This document shows positions 43,379-54,043 of a stretch of 64,000 nt of DNA, one piece after another; positions within the stretch are counted from its first letter, which is position 1, and each line of letters begins with the position of its first letter. The notes beneath the pieces are model-generated. The model did not search any database. It was given only the letters and a program-made list of their open reading frames with translations, and was not told the DNA's origin. The stretch comes from Alterluteimonas quercicellularis (GTDB lineage Bacteria; Pseudomonadota; Gammaproteobacteria; Xanthomonadales; Xanthomonadaceae). Made by a program: the position numbers and the translations under genes. The stretch is from assembly GCF_021191635.1 (NCBI RefSeq), contig NZ_JAIWPR010000027.1:1-64000 (forward strand). The letters run 5' to 3'.

Positions 43379-43411
43379 CAAAAGAAAAGAGGCGGGCCTT
43401 GCGGCCCGCCT
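43379..43411 (-). terminator. Intrinsic terminator of the TonB-dependent receptor gene
   Basis: Stem GGCGGGCC / GGCCCGCC (loop four bases, 43392-43411), followed on the minus strand by TCTTTTCTTTT. It lies 28 bases beyond the stop of the receptor gene. Confidence 0.9.
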
Positions 43412-43438
43412 CCTCTTGCTGCCGATCGGGGAAACCGA

Positions 43439-46297
43439 TCAGAAGCGCTGCTGGTACTTCATGTACGCGAAGCGACCGATGTCGAAGCCGCCGTAGTACG
43501 CGAAGCCGCTGTTCGGAGCGGTGTACAGCACCGGGCCTTCGCGATCGAACACGTTGTTCACGCCGACCGAGACGGTGGCGTTCCAGGGCGCCTGCCAGCG
43601 CACCTGGACATCGTTGAAGGTGTTCGAGCCCGTCTCGTTGATCGGGAACGAATTGCCCTGATAGTCGACGTAGTCCGGAGTGCTGCAGGGCTCGTCGAAG
43701 TAGCACTCCTCGCGGATCTTCGAGAAGTAGCGGGCCGTCCAGGTCGCACCGAAATCGCCGTACTCCCAGTTGAGCGAGGCCACCGAGCGGATGCGGAAGG
43801 TGCTGCCGAAGCTGACCTGCGGTGCCGGATCAGTGTTGGTGGTGTCGTCGGCCTTGATCTCGAAGTTGCTGTAGTACGTGTTCTGCCAGTTGACGCCGAA
43901 GGTGCCGAAGCGGGTCTCGGGCAGGGTGTAGTTGACCTCGAAGTCGAAGCCTTCCACGTCCCAGTAACCGGCGTTGCGGCCGGTGCGGATCAGCGAATCC
44001 ACCACGCCGTCTTCGTCGCGGGTGAAGTACTGGCACTGCGAGGCGATGTCGTACAGGTAGCAGTCGTTCAGGATACCCGACGCCGAAAACGCGGTGACCA
44101 CGTTGTCGATCTTGGTCCGCCACCAGTCCAGGCTGACGTTGAGGCCCTCGACGTAGCTCGGGCTGTAGACGATGCCCAGCGAGCGGCTGGTCGAGGTCTC
44201 CGGGGTCAGGAGCGGATTGGAGCCGCTGAGGAACGGCGTGCCGGTCTGGCCGCCATAGGCGATGCCACCGCCCTGGCCCACCTGCTGGTACGGACCGCCA
44301 TCCGGACCGATGGTGGCATAGCCCGGGATCGCCGCCGCGCAGCGCGCGAAGACGTCGGGGTTGTTGGACGCAGCGCCACTGACGCCATCGCAGGGATCGA
44401 CGTAGTAGTCGAAGGTCTGGCCGACGCCACCGTACAGGTCGGAGATCGACGGCGCGCGGAAGCCCTGGGCCCAGGTGCCGCGGACCAGTACGTCCTCGAT
44501 CGGGCGCCAGCGGAAGCTCGCCTTGCTGTTGGTGGTGTCGCCGAACACGTCGTAGTCGGAGTACCGGCTGGCGACGTTCAGGGCCAGCTCCTGCGCACCC
44601 GGGAGATCGGCCAGCAGCGGGATGTCCAGCTCCAGATAGACCTCGTCGACCGAATAGCCGCCCGAGGTCTCCTGGGCTGCCAGGTTGGTCGAGTTGCCGG
44701 TCTGCGCGAAGGCGTCGGGCGAGTAGCGGCCCTCGACCTTGCGGTGCTCCACGCCGGCCGCGAAGCCGAACTCGCCGGCCGGCAGCGTGGCGATCACGCC
44801 GCTGACGTTGGCGAAGTAGTTGTGCGTGGTGGTCTCGGACGTCGCGTTCTCCATCAGGAAGAAGCGGTTCTGGATGTCCGGGTTGGCCAGCGAGTACTGG
44901 CCATCGCTCAGCACCGGGCTCCACGGCGTGCAGTCCGCCAGCGCGATCGGCGCGTCCGGCGTGCCGCACTGGACGATACCGTCGCCATTGAGGAACGACG
45001 GACCCACGGCCTGGGCGACGGCGAGCTTGTTGAAGTCGCCGCGGCCGCGGATGGTGGCGTCGCCACGGGTGTACAGGTAACCGGCATCCCAGTCGAGGAA
45101 GCGGTCGCCGAAGTCGAAGGTGCCTTCGAACACGCCGCTGAAGCGGTAGGTGTCAAGCCTGCGATCGGTGGTGCGCGGCACTTCCCAGCCGCGGCGGCGG
45201 AAGTCGAGCGACGCGCCGGTCGGATTGAAGTAGCTGTCCGGGCTCATCGGCGTCTGCACGTCGACGGCGGCGCTCTGGTACGGGTAGCCCGCGACCTGCA
45301 CGCTGGTCTCGCGGCGATTGAAGCTGGCGTCGGCGACGAAGCGGATGTTGTCGGTCAGGTCGAAGTCGGCACTGGTGTAGATGGAGGTGCGCTCCATCCC
45401 GGTCTTGGCCATCATCTGCTCGGCGGCGCGGCTGGTATCGCCGCCCGCACCACCGACCTGGGGACGGTAGTCGGCCAGGTTGGTCGGATCGCCGCCATCA
45501 CGCAGGACGAGCCACTGGCCCGGGTTGGCCGGGTTGCGGATGTTGCCGATCGCACCCACGGTCGTGTAGCTGTAGGCCGGGTAGCCGGGATAGGTGTCGA
45601 GCGCCCAGAAGCGGTCGCGCGCCCACACCGGGTCTTCCTTGTCGTACTGCACGCCGAAGGTGATCGAGCTGCGCTCGCCGACCGAGCCGATGGTGAAGTC
45701 GAACGACTGGGTCTGGCCGTCGCCCTCGCCGTACTGGCCGACGTAGGCGTTGGCTTCTGCGCCGTCGAAGTTGCGGCGAGTGATGATGTTGATGACGCCG
45801 GCGATCGCATCGGAGCCGTACAGCGACGAGGCGCCGTCCTTCAGCAGCTCGATGCGTTCGACCATCGACGACGGGATCGTCGCCAGGTCCTGCAGGCCGT
45901 CGTTGTTGACGCCCAGGCGGCGGCCGTTCAGCAGCACCAGGGTGCGCTCGGGGCCGAGGTTGCGCAGGTCGACGTAGGTGCCGCCGGGGCTCTCGCCGGC
46001 GTTGAGCGGCGAGGAGCGGCTGAGCGCCGGGGAGCCGGTCACCGCGATGTTCTGCAGGATGTCGCCGACGGACTGGAAGCCCTGTTTCTCGATGTCGGTG
46101 CGCGAGATCGTGAGGATCGGCTGCGCGGTCTCGACATCGACCTTGCGGATGCGCGAACCGGTCACTTCGATGCGGTCGAGCGTGGTCGCGCCGCTACCTG
46201 CCTCGTCTTGGGCGAAAGTGACCGACGCGGGAACGAGCGCCGTCAGGATGGCAGCCGGGAGCAAGCCCCGCCGCATCGCTGGAATGCGAGCTTTCAT
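43439..46297 (-). CDS. TonB-dependent outer-membrane receptor
   Basis: Outer-membrane active transporter of 952 residues. The signal peptide ends near VTFAQ (residue ~30). The segment TTLDRIEVTGSRIRK is typical of Xanthomonadaceae receptors. The plug domain (about 55-170) has VGDILQNIA, YVDLRNLGPERTLVLLNGRR and SSLYGSDAIAGVINIITRR. A 22-strand barrel follows with characteristic RGTWAQGFRAPSISDLYGG, and the C-terminal beta-signal ends in Phe (AYMKYQQRF). Two Cys pairs are likely in loops. The GGAGAGAG ribosome site is good. Downstream of an AraC regulator on the same strand with a 139-base gap. The substrate is unknown; this subclass commonly takes up plant-derived sugars or peptides. Confidence 0.93.
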   Translation of the reverse strand: MKARIPAMRRGLLPAAILTALVPASVTFAQDEAGSGATTLDRIEVTGSRIRKVDVETAQPILTISRTDIEKQGFQSVGDILQNIAVTGSPALSRSSPLNAGESPGGTYVDLRNLGPERTLVLLNGRRLGVNNDGLQDLATIPSSMVERIELLKDGASSLYGSDAIAGVINIITRRNFDGAEANAYVGQYGEGDGQTQSFDFTIGSVGERSSITFGVQYDKEDPVWARDRFWALDTYPGYPAYSYTTVGAIGNIRNPANPGQWLVLRDGGDPTNLADYRPQVGGAGGDTSRAAEQMMAKTGMERTSIYTSADFDLTDNIRFVADASFNRRETSVQVAGYPYQSAAVDVQTPMSPDSYFNPTGASLDFRRRGWEVPRTTDRRLDTYRFSGVFEGTFDFGDRFLDWDAGYLYTRGDATIRGRGDFNKLAVAQAVGPSFLNGDGIVQCGTPDAPIALADCTPWSPVLSDGQYSLANPDIQNRFFLMENATSETTTHNYFANVSGVIATLPAGEFGFAAGVEHRKVEGRYSPDAFAQTGNSTNLAAQETSGGYSVDEVYLELDIPLLADLPGAQELALNVASRYSDYDVFGDTTNSKASFRWRPIEDVLVRGTWAQGFRAPSISDLYGGVGQTFDYYVDPCDGVSGAASNNPDVFARCAAAIPGYATIGPDGGPYQQVGQGGGIAYGGQTGTPFLSGSNPLLTPETSTSRSLGIVYSPSYVEGLNVSLDWWRTKIDNVVTAFSASGILNDCYLYDIASQCQYFTRDEDGVVDSLIRTGRNAGYWDVEGFDFEVNYTLPETRFGTFGVNWQNTYYSNFEIKADDTTNTDPAPQVSFGSTFRIRSVASLNWEYGDFGATWTARYFSKIREECYFDEPCSTPDYVDYQGNSFPINETGSNTFNDVQVRWQAPWNATVSVGVNNVFDREGPVLYTAPNSGFAYYGGFDIGRFAYMKYQQRF

Positions 46298-46322
46298 TAA
46301 TTCTCTCTCCAGAATTGCGTTA

Positions 46323-46372
46323 GTGACGCGTTAAGACGCCTTCGCACGTTAACGTTTCCACAACGTTACATG
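46323..46372. promoter_or_regulatory. Candidate operator upstream of the TonB-dependent receptor gene
   Basis: An AT-richer stretch with repeated CGTTA words. It contains a perfect 10-base palindrome ACGTTAACGT at 46346-46355 and a second AACGTT at 46362-46367, 50-70 bases upstream of the receptor ATG. It is a plausible site for the adjacent AraC-type regulator; binding is not shown. Confidence 0.4.
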
Positions 46373-46436
46373 CTTTGCGGACGCGGCCCGCTGACTTTGC
46401 CGAATATGTCCGAACGTTCTCGTCGCGACGCTGGCG

Positions 46437-47312
46437 TCACACCGCAGTCGATCTGGAGAGAGAGCCGACCGGGCCGGATCCACGCGGCTGCGAGGCCCGG
46501 TACCGGGTGGCCGACGTGCCGAAGCGGGCACGGAAAGCCCGCGCGAAGCTGCAGCAGTTGTCGAAGCCGCAGGAGGCCGCGACTTCGCTCACCGTCATCT
46601 CGGTCGAACGCAGCAGGTCGGCTGCGCGTTCCAGCCGCAGCCGGGCCGAGAGCGCCTGCGGGCTCTCGTCGTAGAGGCTCTGGAAGGCCTTGGAGAAGTA
46701 CCAGCTGGAGAAGTTGGTCATGTCGGCCAGCTCTCCGATCCGCACCACGCGATCGCTGTGCCCCTCCAGATAGAGCCGCGCGCGCTGCATGCGGCCGAAG
46801 ACCTGGCGCTTCCGGCTCCGAGACCGCCCGGGACACAACTGCACGCGCTCGGCGAGATCGCGCTGCGCCCGCGCCATGTGAAGCAGGATCGGTCGCAGGG
46901 CCTCGGATTCACGCCCGTCCTTCGCCGTGCGCCAGAGGCGGAGCGCCACGCACCTGTCGTGGCTGGCGAAACGTCCCCTGCCGGGATACAGCACGCTGTC
47001 CGACAACTGCTCGAGCGCGTGCAGATCGGGGGTCGTCAGCAGCACCCCGAGCCCGAGACCATGCTCGCTGCTCTGCAGCACCGGGTTCGAATCGCGCTCG
47101 AACAGCATCCATTCGCCTCGCCGCAGGCGGAACCGTCCTTCCTTGCAGTCCACCCAGACGTGGCCCCTGACCACCATCCAGATCGAGCAGGCGCCGCCGG
47201 TGACGCGCACGCCGCCCATCCGCGACAGCCCGACACAGGCGGGCGGCCTTGGCGAGTCGTCGAGGTCGAACTGGAGCATCTGGCCGCGGTCGGCCCAGGC
47301 AGGATCTCGCAT
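46437..47312 (-). CDS. AraC-family transcriptional regulator
   Basis: The 291-residue protein has an N-terminal cupin-like sensing region (VRVTGGACSIWMVVRGHVWVDCKEGRFRLRRGEWMLFE). A C-terminal AraC DNA-binding domain of two helix-turn-helices (about 175-275) shows VVRIGELADMTNFSSWYFSKAFQSLYDESPQALSARLRLERAADLL and SEVAASCGFDNCCSFARAFRARFGTSATRYRA. Met12 is an alternative start. It lies between a PD40-sensor regulator and a TonB-dependent receptor, all on the minus strand. Control of the receptor is the natural hypothesis. Its upstream region has iteron-like repeats. Confidence 0.92.
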   Translation of the reverse strand: MRDPAWADRGQMLQFDLDDSPRPPACVGLSRMGGVRVTGGACSIWMVVRGHVWVDCKEGRFRLRRGEWMLFERDSNPVLQSSEHGLGLGVLLTTPDLHALEQLSDSVLYPGRGRFASHDRCVALRLWRTAKDGRESEALRPILLHMARAQRDLAERVQLCPGRSRSRKRQVFGRMQRARLYLEGHSDRVVRIGELADMTNFSSWYFSKAFQSLYDESPQALSARLRLERAADLLRSTEMTVSEVAASCGFDNCCSFARAFRARFGTSATRYRASQPRGSGPVGSLSRSTAV

Positions 47313-47379
47313 CGTCGCGGCTTTCGGTCTGGAGGGGCTCCTTGATACCCGGCGGGTCGCCAGGCCGCATGAAATCGCG

Positions 47380-47432
47380 GCGAATCTTGTGCGAAATCTG
47401 GCGAAAACTTGTACGAAGTTGTTACGAAAAGG
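47380..47432. promoter_or_regulatory. Iteron-like direct repeats upstream of the AraC regulator gene
   Basis: Five consecutive related words, GCGAATCTTGT, GCGAAATCTG, GCGAAAACTTGT, ACGAAGTTGTT and ACGAAAAGG, run head to tail with a period of 10-12 bases, so they lie on one helix face. They start 68 bases upstream of the regulator ATG and run into the 3' end of the preceding gene. This is a probable multi-copy binding site. Confidence 0.5.
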
Positions 47433-49749
47433 AAATATTCTTATGGATCAATGACTTGACACGGGCCATCAGGTCCTCCTTGGGGCGTCGGGGCAACTCC
47501 GCGAAGCCGATGTCGGAGCTCTCGTCGACCACCATGGCCAGGTAGAGCACGCCGCTGCGCCGATCCACGCTGAATCCCGTCGTCGCGCTCTGGCGGTCCG
47601 GCGCCAGACACACTTCGCGGGGCCGCGGCCCGGTCCGGTGCAGTGCGCTGAGGCAGGACGCCGTGACGACGACATGGTCCACGCCGCCGCCGGCCGAAGG
47701 CGACCAGGAACGGTATGCGCGCCGCGTCGGGCGCTCCCGGTCGCGCAATCGGATGCTGTCGGGGTCCAGTCCGGCATCCGCTTCCCAGAGCCCGTCCGCG
47801 GACAGGCGCGTGAACAGCACGCGCCGCTGCTCGGGCTCGTAGCGGAACTGGGACACGTCGCGGATGGTCCGCCTGGCCTGCCAATCCCCACCGGGCCCAC
47901 GTTCATACAGGACCAGCCGCATGGCACCGGCATCCCCTTCAGCGCCGACGAGCAACCGTCCGTCGCCGAGCATCGCGCCCTGCAGCGGCCGACGCTCGGG
48001 CACGGGGAGCGCGGTCGCGGTCGCGCGGGCGGCGTCCACCTCGAACAGGGCGGTGTCGCCGCCGCCCTCGGGATCGAGGCCGGCAGCCACGAAGCTGCGG
48101 CCATCGGCGGACCAGATGGGCGGATGGTTGCCTTCGGGATTGAGGCCCGCCACCGGGATCGGCGTCGCCTCGGGTTCGAGCAGGTCCGCCAGCCAGAGCT
48201 CGTAGGGCCCGGCCCGATCCGACGCGAACAGCAGCCGCCGGCCGTCGGGCGACACGACGGGCAGATTGTCGCGGCCCGACGACGCGAAGATGCGTTCCTT
48301 GCGCGGCTCCCCGTTCTCTCCGATCTCGACGCGGAACAACCCGAACTGCGGGCGACGCCTCACGAAGGCGAGGGCACCGCTGGCCAGCGACGTCGTGGGG
48401 GCCTGCGCATCGTCGAGCCCGAGGTCGCGAACGCTTCCGCCCGGCAGGTCCACGCTGAAGAGCCTGACCTGAGCGTCCACCCGGCGACCGAAGACCACCT
48501 CGTCGTCGGAGATCCAGGCCCAGCCGCGCAGGTCGCCCTGCAGGTCCGTCAAGCGCTCGGCCTTGCCGCCTGTGGCGGGTACCCGCCACAAATCGCCGAG
48601 CTGCGGATTGCGCGCGAACAGGATCCAGCGGCCGTCGGGAGAGTATCTCGGGGCATGGTCGATGACCCCCGGCTCGTGGTCGTACTCGATGGCACGCCAG
48701 TCACCGGTGGCGAGGTCGAGCACGCGCAGGCCCGGTGCCGGCGCCGGACCGTCCCTCGTACCGAACACCAGCCCGCGCCCGTCGGCCGTCCAGTCGAAAC
48801 TCAACGTGTCCGCACCTTCGCAGCGCAACACCTCGCGCGCGGCGCCACTGCCGTCGGCCGGCGCGATCATCACGCTGCAGGCACCGTCCCCGCTTCTGCG
48901 CAGGAATGCGATGTCGCGCCCGTCGCGGGACCAGCGCGGCTCGCTCTCGCTCGTTCCCGCCAGCGCCGGTGTCAACCGCCGCGGCGGTGCGCTGCGCGTG
49001 GGCTGGATCATGATGGCGCCGTGGAGGCGGTCGGCGCCTTCGGACACGTAGGCGACCTGCTGTCCGTCGGGAGACAGCGTGGGCGAGGAGCGCAGGCCGA
49101 GCGAGGAGGTGATGAGCCGGTAGCCGTGCTCGGACCCCTCGCCCAGCAGCGCCGAGGCCTCGTCCGCACCCTCGCCCCACCACCACAGCCCCGCACCCGC
49201 CGCCAGGGCGATCAGCGCGGACAGCGCCAGCCAGGCCACTCGCCAGGAGCGCGCTCGGCGCTCGGGCGCGGCCGCGGCCGCGGGAACCGCGTCGGACGCT
49301 TCCGGGCTCGCATCTGCGGGCACGTGCTGCACCGGTGCCGCGGCGGACGCGCCTGGGGGAACAACCGGGACCGCAGGCCCGGTCTCTTCCGCGGGGATCG
49401 GCTCGACGTCCCGCATCAGCCGGTAACCGCTCTTCGCGATCGTTTCGATGTACGCGCGCCCTTCCTCCGGACCTCCGGGACCGCTGCCGAAGGCCTTTCG
49501 GAGCTGGGTGATGGCCTGGTTGAGGACGTCCTCGGTCGGGAGCGTCTCCGGCCATACCGCCGCAAGCAATGCCTGCCTGGAGACCACCTGGTGCGGATAC
49601 GCGGCCAGCACGCGCAGGACGGCCAGGGCCTTCGGAGTGACTCGAACACTCCGGCGCCCGCCTTCCATGCTGATCTCGCGTGTCGGCGCCTCGATGCGCG
49701 CCTGTCCCACCCGCCAGCACTCACCTTCAATGGCCCGTGCGCTCTCCAA
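47422..49749 (-). CDS. Winged-helix regulator with membrane anchor and PD40 (TolB-like) beta-propeller
   Basis: The 775-residue protein has an N-terminal OmpR/CadC-type winged helix (about 12-113: VRVTPKALAVLRVLAAYPHQVVSRQALLAAVWPE, NQAITQLRKAFG, YIETIAKSGYRL). A Pro/Ala-rich linker and one membrane helix (about 168-191) come next. The C-terminal WD40-like PD40 repeats SPTLSPDGQQVAYVS, EPRWSRDGRDIAFLRR, APRYSPDGRWILFAR and LPVVSPDGRRLLFASDR form a periplasmic propeller. This suggests a one-component sensor that regulates transcription from the membrane. It is the first of three minus-strand genes leading to the receptor at 43439. It ends with an unusually Lys/Asn/Ser-rich tail encoded in AT-richer DNA. 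Confidence 0.88.
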   Translation of the reverse strand: MESARAIEGECWRVGQARIEAPTREISMEGGRRSVRVTPKALAVLRVLAAYPHQVVSRQALLAAVWPETLPTEDVLNQAITQLRKAFGSGPGGPEEGRAYIETIAKSGYRLMRDVEPIPAEETGPAVPVVPPGASAAAPVQHVPADASPEASDAVPAAAAAPERRARSWRVAWLALSALIALAAGAGLWWWGEGADEASALLGEGSEHGYRLITSSLGLRSSPTLSPDGQQVAYVSEGADRLHGAIMIQPTRSAPPRRLTPALAGTSESEPRWSRDGRDIAFLRRSGDGACSVMIAPADGSGAAREVLRCEGADTLSFDWTADGRGLVFGTRDGPAPAPGLRVLDLATGDWRAIEYDHEPGVIDHAPRYSPDGRWILFARNPQLGDLWRVPATGGKAERLTDLQGDLRGWAWISDDEVVFGRRVDAQVRLFSVDLPGGSVRDLGLDDAQAPTTSLASGALAFVRRRPQFGLFRVEIGENGEPRKERIFASSGRDNLPVVSPDGRRLLFASDRAGPYELWLADLLEPEATPIPVAGLNPEGNHPPIWSADGRSFVAAGLDPEGGGDTALFEVDAARATATALPVPERRPLQGAMLGDGRLLVGAEGDAGAMRLVLYERGPGGDWQARRTIRDVSQFRYEPEQRRVLFTRLSADGLWEADAGLDPDSIRLRDRERPTRRAYRSWSPSAGGGVDHVVVTASCLSALHRTGPRPREVCLAPDRQSATTGFSVDRRSGVLYLAMVVDESSDIGFAELPRRPKEDLMARVKSLIHKNISFS

Positions 49750-49932
49750 TTCAGATCACAGTCAACAAGATGAGCCTCGGATGATGCCGACTCCAGACTG
49801 AACGTATGGCAAGGCAGTGGGCAGATTCGGCAAAGTCGCCCCTGACACAAGCATACCTAGGGCACGTCCCAGTGTTCAGCTTCGCGATGCGCCGCCTAAG
49901 CTCGCCGGACACCCGCCCCGACCCGTCTCGCC

Positions 49933-50676
49933 ATGCCAGAGATCGCCGCGTCTCCTCTTCCCGCCCTGCCGCGGACCGAACTCCCGGGCCAGGGACTGCG
50001 CGCACTGGACGCCGCGGCCGGCGACCTGGACCTCGAGGCGCACCTGGCCGGGCTCGCCGAATCCGGCGGGCTGGCCGAGTTCCTGTCGCAGACCGACGAG
50101 GCCCTGGACCTGGCCGCGCAGTCGCCGGTCTTCGCCCAGCAGCTCGATCCGCTGCTGGGGCGCATTCGCGACGGCCTCGAGTCCCTGCCCGCGGACCGGC
50201 TCGACGCCGCCGAGCGCGAGCGCGTCGACCAGACCCTCTCGCGCCTCGAAGCGCACCTGCCCGAGCCGCCGACCGGGGCGCCCGCGGCCGAGGTGCCGGG
50301 CGGCGGCCTGGAGGCGCACGAGGATGTCGGCGGGCACCTGATCGAGCGCCACGTCGGCAAGAGCGAGCAGTGGCTGGCCGACCGCGTCGCCAACGAGAAC
50401 ATCAGCGCGGCGTCGAGCTTCCGCGACCTGCCGGCCGCGGAGCACTTCGTGGCCGAGACCCTTGCCCAGCACCAGGACCGCATCGACGACTGGATCGGCG
50501 GCCAGGGCGGCAACCGCCTCGTCGTCGACGCCCGCTTCGACGCCAGCACCGGCATCTCCGTGCAGCGCGGCGACACCCGGGCCGAGGACGTGTTCTCGGT
50601 CCGGCTGGTGCTGGAGCGCTCGGACGCTCTGGACATCGGCTATAGAATCGTCACCGGCTACCCGACCCCGCCCTGA
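49933..50676 (+). CDS. CdiA-CT-type RNase A-like toxin, stand-alone
   Basis: The 247-residue protein has no signal peptide. Residues 1-125 form a helical, acidic N-terminal region of no known family (AGLAESGGLAEFLSQTDEALDLA, DPLLGRIRDGLESL). Residues about 126-247 match the bacterial RNase A-like toxin domain found at the C-termini of CdiA and other polymorphic toxins. The pattern is GGHLIERHVGKSEQWLADR, ISAASSFRDLPAAEHFVAETL and a C-terminal YRIVTGYPTP. His140, Arg151, Thr241 and Tyr243 have exactly the spacing (11, 101, 103) that I recall for the catalytic His, Arg, Thr and Tyr of the Yersinia CdiA-CT ribonuclease. The immunity gene follows after 14 bases. No CdiA/CdiB or Rhs delivery gene is nearby. 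Confidence 0.85.
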   Translation: MPEIAASPLPALPRTELPGQGLRALDAAAGDLDLEAHLAGLAESGGLAEFLSQTDEALDLAAQSPVFAQQLDPLLGRIRDGLESLPADRLDAAERERVDQTLSRLEAHLPEPPTGAPAAEVPGGGLEAHEDVGGHLIERHVGKSEQWLADRVANENISAASSFRDLPAAEHFVAETLAQHQDRIDDWIGGQGGNRLVVDARFDASTGISVQRGDTRAEDVFSVRLVLERSDALDIGYRIVTGYPTPP

Positions 50677-50690
50677 GCCGCCGCGACCGC

Positions 50691-50999
50691 ATGAGCGACT
50701 ACCCCACGCTTGAGAACCTCTTCGCCGCCTACTTCCACCAGGACTGGGCCGCCGAGCACGCCACCGCCGATGCGGTGATCGACTACTACCGCGGCGCGGA
50801 GTCGGCCGACCAGGTCGAGGCCGCGCGCGAGGAACTCGACCGCCTGCTCGCCCAGGACTACGACGAGCACGCGCTGGCCCAGCTGGCGCGGGGCCTGGGG
50901 TCGGAGTACGACCCGACCCGGGAAGGCCGCAGCTGGCGGGACTGGCTGGAATCGCTGCGGCAGCGGCTGACGCCGCGCCCGCGGCCGGCGCCGCGCTGA
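50691..50999 (+). CDS. CdiI-type immunity protein for the RNase A-like toxin
   Basis: The 102-residue acidic cytoplasmic protein begins YPTLENLFAAYFHQDWAAEHATADAVIDYY, the hallmark of the contact-dependent-inhibition immunity family paired with RNase A-type toxins. It continues with AREELDRLLAQDYDEHALAQLARGLGSEYDPTREGRSWRDWLESL, also typical of that family. It directly follows the toxin gene on the same strand. It should bind and block the toxin active site and so protect the producer; this is inferred from family and context. Confidence 0.86.
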   Translation: MSDYPTLENLFAAYFHQDWAAEHATADAVIDYYRGAESADQVEAAREELDRLLAQDYDEHALAQLARGLGSEYDPTREGRSWRDWLESLRQRLTPRPRPAPR

Positions 51000-51033
51000 G
51001 CGCACGCGGCCCGGCCAGCGGCGCCGCCCGCGG

Positions 51034-51630
51034 TCACATCGGCGCGCCGCTCGCGCCCGCCCGGTGCGGATAGCGGGCGAAGATCTCCACCACCGCGGTG
51101 TTGATGCGCGCGTTGCGCTCGGCCGGCTCGCGGCTGTTGCCCACGCGGCCCACGGCGATCCCCTCCCACACCAGGCGGTTCTGGCGCACGTCGATGATGT
51201 CGACGTTCATCGTGCCCTCGGTGTAGCGGTAGACCTGGGTGCGGTCGTTCCAGTACGGCACCGCCACGTAGCCGCGGGCGCGGTAGCTGTAGTAGTAGGC
51301 GTAGTCGACGGTCGGCACCGTGCTCACGTCGGTCCGGCGCTCCAGGTAGGCGTTGATGTTGACCCGCAGGTCGGGGCTGCCCTCGTCGTAGCGGTAGCCG
51401 CGGTTCTCCATCTGCGCGCGGACCGCGGCCTTGGCGGCCTCGCTGCTCGCGGTCTCGTAGCCGTCGCGCTCGATGGCCAGCGGGGAATAGAACGCCCAGG
51501 TGCGGTAGGCGGAGAAGTCGGCGCGCGGGTCGGCCTCGGTGGTCACCCGCGGGCCGGTGGCGCAGCCGGCCAGCAGGGCCAGCGCGCAGCCGGCCGCGAA
51601 CCAGGCGGCGATGCGACGGGAAGTGCTCAT
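51034..51630 (-). CDS. DUF4136-domain lipoprotein
   Basis: The start at 51630 (MSTSRRIAAWFAAGCALALLAGC) gives 198 residues with lipobox ALLAGC (Cys near 23). The DUF4136 domain spans the rest: VTTEADPRADFSAYRTWAFYSP, an AAVRAQMENRGYRYDEGSPDLRVNINAYLE segment, an aromatic YAYYYSYRARGYVAVPYW stretch, and GTMNVDIIDVRQNRLVWEGIAVG. It is a cell-envelope protein of unknown role. It is convergent with the immunity gene, with 34 bases between stops. Confidence 0.88.
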   Translation of the reverse strand: MSTSRRIAAWFAAGCALALLAGCATGPRVTTEADPRADFSAYRTWAFYSPLAIERDGYETASSEAAKAAVRAQMENRGYRYDEGSPDLRVNINAYLERRTDVSTVPTVDYAYYYSYRARGYVAVPYWNDRTQVYRYTEGTMNVDIIDVRQNRLVWEGIAVGRVGNSREPAERNARINTAVVEIFARYPHRAGASGAPM

Positions 51631-51755
51631 GATCGGTTCTCCAGTGCGTGGCCGGGCCGACGCCCGTCCCTCGCCGTGCACAGTACCCACGCCGCCGTCG
51701 CGCGGATGCGACGGCCGGTGAACCGTTCAGGCCCCGCCGGGCAAGGGGTCCGGTC

Positions 51756-53814
<2,059 letters not shown>

Positions 53815-54043
53815 CGGCGATTAGACCGCGAAGCGCCTCGAGTTGCCAGTCCCGCCGCCGAAGGCCGCGAATCGGCCCCGACCGGACCGACACGGTCGAG
53901 GGCGCCCGCATCGGGGCCGAACGCGACCGGGCGTTTTCCCGCCAGCGATTCCGCCATGACGAACTTTCCTTGGCACCGCTGAACGCGCGTCGCTATCAAT
54001 CGCGGAAGGGGGGACTTTCGCGACTGGACAACGGGGAATCACC

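Noticed and set aside
47080..47110. A GGGTTCGAATC word resembling a tRNA T-loop
   Set aside because: It lies inside the AraC gene and no cloverleaf can be formed around it; no tRNA or rRNA gene was found in the window.
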